From positions 117,264 through 181,263 of the forward strand of contig NZ_RSEJ01000010.1 of assembly GCF_009910675.1 (NCBI RefSeq): a stretch of DNA of 64,000 nucleotides, read 5' to 3'. A program made the translations under genes and the position numbers. This DNA is from Photobacterium alginatilyticum. GTDB taxonomy: Bacteria > Pseudomonadota > Gammaproteobacteria > Enterobacterales > Vibrionaceae. Shown here piece by piece: positions 62,334-64,000 of the stretch. The notes under the pieces were generated by a model, which did no database searches, was not told where the DNA came from, and was given only the letters and a program-made list of their open reading frames with translations. The number at the start of each line of letters is the position of its first letter. Position 1 is the stretch's first letter.

Positions 62334-63995
62334 GTGAACCCAAATATTCAGTTCTACCACCAAAACGCTTCAAGTCTTGCTGAAAGCTATCAGCAACTTT
62401 CCTTTGAGGATGTTCATTTCAGTTGGAAACCCTTTTGGCCAATTACTGGTGATAGCCAGCAGCCAATGCGGATCTTAGATATTGGCGCTGGCAGCGGTAG
62501 AGATGCCAAGTGGTTTGCTCAACACGGTGGTGAGGTATTCGCAGTTGAGCCGGCAGCATCACTTCGTCAATTAGGCCGTGAGTATACTGAAGGGCTGGAA
62601 ATCACATGGTTTGATGATAGTTTACCTGAGCTGAAGAAGATCGTTGATTTAGGAATGCGTTTTGACCTTATTCTTGTCTCGGCGGTGTGGATGCATATTG
62701 CCAGCTCTCAAAGAAAGCGGGCATTTCGCAAGCTAGCTAACCTGCTGGCTCCTAATGGCAAACTGGTGATTTCGCTCCGTCACGGCGATTTCAATGACGG
62801 CCGGGTGAATAAAGGCGTATCAGTTGAAGAGCTGGAGCTATTGGCAAAAGATTATGCCTTGCAGCTGTGCCTGAAAACTGAACTTGATGCTGATGCCATG
62901 GGGCGAAGTGATGTTCAGTGGCAGACAGTGGTACTGAATATGCCGGATGACGGCAGTGGTGACCTGATTAAAGTTCGTCACATCATTGTGAACGACAGCA
63001 AGTCGGCAACTTATAAGTTGGCATTGCTACGTACGTTGCTTCGTATAGCTGATGCTCATCCCGGCGCGGTGTTGGATAGGGCTGACGGTAAAGTCGCTTT
63101 GCCTCAGGGGCTCGTGGCACTTTATTGGATCCGTCAGTTCAAACGACTGATCGACATTGAAATCGGTGGTATTTCAGGTATCCAACAAAACAGCAACACA
63201 AGTAAAGGGTTGGGGTTTGTCAAAGAGGATGGTTGGAACAAGTTAAAACACTTGGCGGCTGATGATTTGGCTGTTGGTGCTTTGTTCTCTGGTGATGATG
63301 CCAAGGCAATGCAGAAAACCCTTAAAGATAGTTTAGTGACGATTAAGCAGGGTCCAGTGACCTTTATTTACCAAGGCACCAAGGAAAATAAGCTGTTCGA
63401 GATGTTGCCGCCATCAAAGCGAAGAACACATCTTTCCTCTTTTTTTATCGATAGTGAGTTTCTGGCGAGCTTTGGCACTTTCATTCTTGATGAAAGCCTA
63501 TGGGAGTGTCTGCGTCTTTACGGCAGTTGGATTGAACCGCTGGTGGTGAACCAGTGGATACTGGAAATGCAGCGTTTTGAAGCCAATAAGACTCGTAATA
63601 TCGGTTTGCAGACATATCATGACAGCTTGATCTGGGTTGATAAAGATCATGACACACGGGAGGTACGCAAAAAGGTGGATGCGTTACGTCAGTGTGGCAC
63701 AGAAATCCATAGTGTCTGGAGTGGTACCAAACTGCGCGGCCAGTACCATGTTGATCACTGTTTGCCGTTTGCCTACTGGCCGAACAATGATCGTTGGAAC
63801 TTACTGCCGACGACAACAACAGAGAATCTGAACAAGAGAGACAGGCTGCCAAAAAATAAGGTTCATCGCGGCTTTCCGGGGAAAGCTGCTTTTATCTTTA
63901 GGAAGAAGTATTCCGTATCTCGATATCCGTATCCCATACGCTTGATGAGTTTTATCTTGTTATTGATCCCCTCCAGCGTACAAGTATTCAGATGA
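62334..63995 (+). CDS. SAM methyltransferase-HNH endonuclease fusion
   Basis: About 553 residues. The start is uncertain: GTG 62334 (VNPNIQFYHQNASSLAESYQ) fits methyltransferase N-termini better than TTG 62310. Motif I ILDIGAGSGRDAKWFAQHGG starts near residue 45 and the catalytic core runs to about 190. A middle helical region of unknown role is followed by an HNH nuclease: D474-H475 in YHVDHCLPFAYW and N489 in WNLLPTTTTENLN. The last about 30 residues are hydrophobic and unlike the HNH family, so a late frameshift is possible. Stop is 5 bp before the window end. Confidence 0.82.
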   Translation: MNPNIQFYHQNASSLAESYQQLSFEDVHFSWKPFWPITGDSQQPMRILDIGAGSGRDAKWFAQHGGEVFAVEPAASLRQLGREYTEGLEITWFDDSLPELKKIVDLGMRFDLILVSAVWMHIASSQRKRAFRKLANLLAPNGKLVISLRHGDFNDGRVNKGVSVEELELLAKDYALQLCLKTELDADAMGRSDVQWQTVVLNMPDDGSGDLIKVRHIIVNDSKSATYKLALLRTLLRIADAHPGAVLDRADGKVALPQGLVALYWIRQFKRLIDIEIGGISGIQQNSNTSKGLGFVKEDGWNKLKHLAADDLAVGALFSGDDAKAMQKTLKDSLVTIKQGPVTFIYQGTKENKLFEMLPPSKRRTHLSSFFIDSEFLASFGTFILDESLWECLRLYGSWIEPLVVNQWILEMQRFEANKTRNIGLQTYHDSLIWVDKDHDTREVRKKVDALRQCGTEIHSVWSGTKLRGQYHVDHCLPFAYWPNNDRWNLLPTTTTENLNKRDRLPKNKVHRGFPGKAAFIFRKKYSVSRYPYPIRLMSFILLLIPSSVQVFR

Positions 63996-64000
63996 TATGA

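Noticed and set aside
1..64000. CRISPR array or prophage
   Set aside because: No regularly spaced direct repeats, cas genes, phage structural genes or transposase genes were seen in the window.

Overview
The window looks like a chromosome segment from a marine gammaproteobacterium of the family Vibrionaceae, probably Photobacterium-like or a close Vibrio relative. This is inferred from several signs: AT-leaning coding sequence with Vibrio-type proteins (YidE, YegD, AstA, a split adenosylcobalamin ribonucleotide reductase), a glycine riboswitch ahead of an Na+/alanine symporter, an integron-type attC site with its typical 'GTTAGGCCTCAAGGAG' junction, and a multi-copy palindromic interspersed repeat. 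No replication or ribosomal genes are present to fix the species or replicon.

Layout. 0-6.7 kb: a tripartite RND efflux operon (TolC-type factor cut by the window edge, adaptor, permease) followed by its own two-component system. 6.8-9.8 kb: a tiny zinc-ribbon ORF, a small TPR-like protein and an M3 oligopeptidase. 9.9-25.2 kb: amino-acid and transport metabolism, with a beta-barrel porin, a stand-alone TrpB, a DcuC/YfcC carrier plus opine-type dehydrogenase plus LysR plus M14 peptidase group, an NmrA oxidoreductase, an NhaC antiporter, an AraC regulator, a SnoaL-pair lipoprotein, an MCP and a lone astA. 25.2-29 kb: an unrecognised large lipoprotein and the YidE transporter.

29.8-36 kb is an accessory, AT-richer island. 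It opens with four co-directional envelope genes. The first is a secreted protein that reads as a cytochrome bc1 Rieske subunit which has lost all four Fe-S ligands, kept the disulphide cysteines, and been fused to ankyrin repeats. The others are a two-helix membrane protein, a TolA/TonB-C-like lipoprotein and an S41 protease. Integron-cassette-like genes follow (GNAT, P-loop kinase, truncated GNAT, truncated methyltransferase) with one full attC and one partial attC. No integrase is in view.

36-51.6 kb returns to core-like content: LysR with a divergent YdcZ/epimerase pair, a glyoxalase-fold protein, nrdJa-nrdJb, tRNA-Cys, a lipidated DsbA-like protein, YegD, a HiPIP, a HAD protein, a SnoaL protein, an AGCS symporter under a glycine riboswitch, an AraC regulator with a pseudo-receiver, and a membrane J-domain protein. 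51.6-57 kb holds a second RND pump (permease plus lipoprotein adaptor) facing a TetR regulator, with two near-palindromic operators between them.

57-64 kb ends in a likely defence-type locus. A BrxR/CapW-like wHTH-WYL regulator and a 198-residue partner face, divergently, a zinc-finger protein and a methyltransferase-HNH nuclease fusion that ends at the window edge.

A family of about 267-bp palindromic repeats (three full copies plus one 52-bp solo end) is scattered through the window. All three full copies lie in the same orientation relative to the downstream gene, with the same end 3-25 bp from its start codon, which suggests a mobile 5'-leader or regulatory module.
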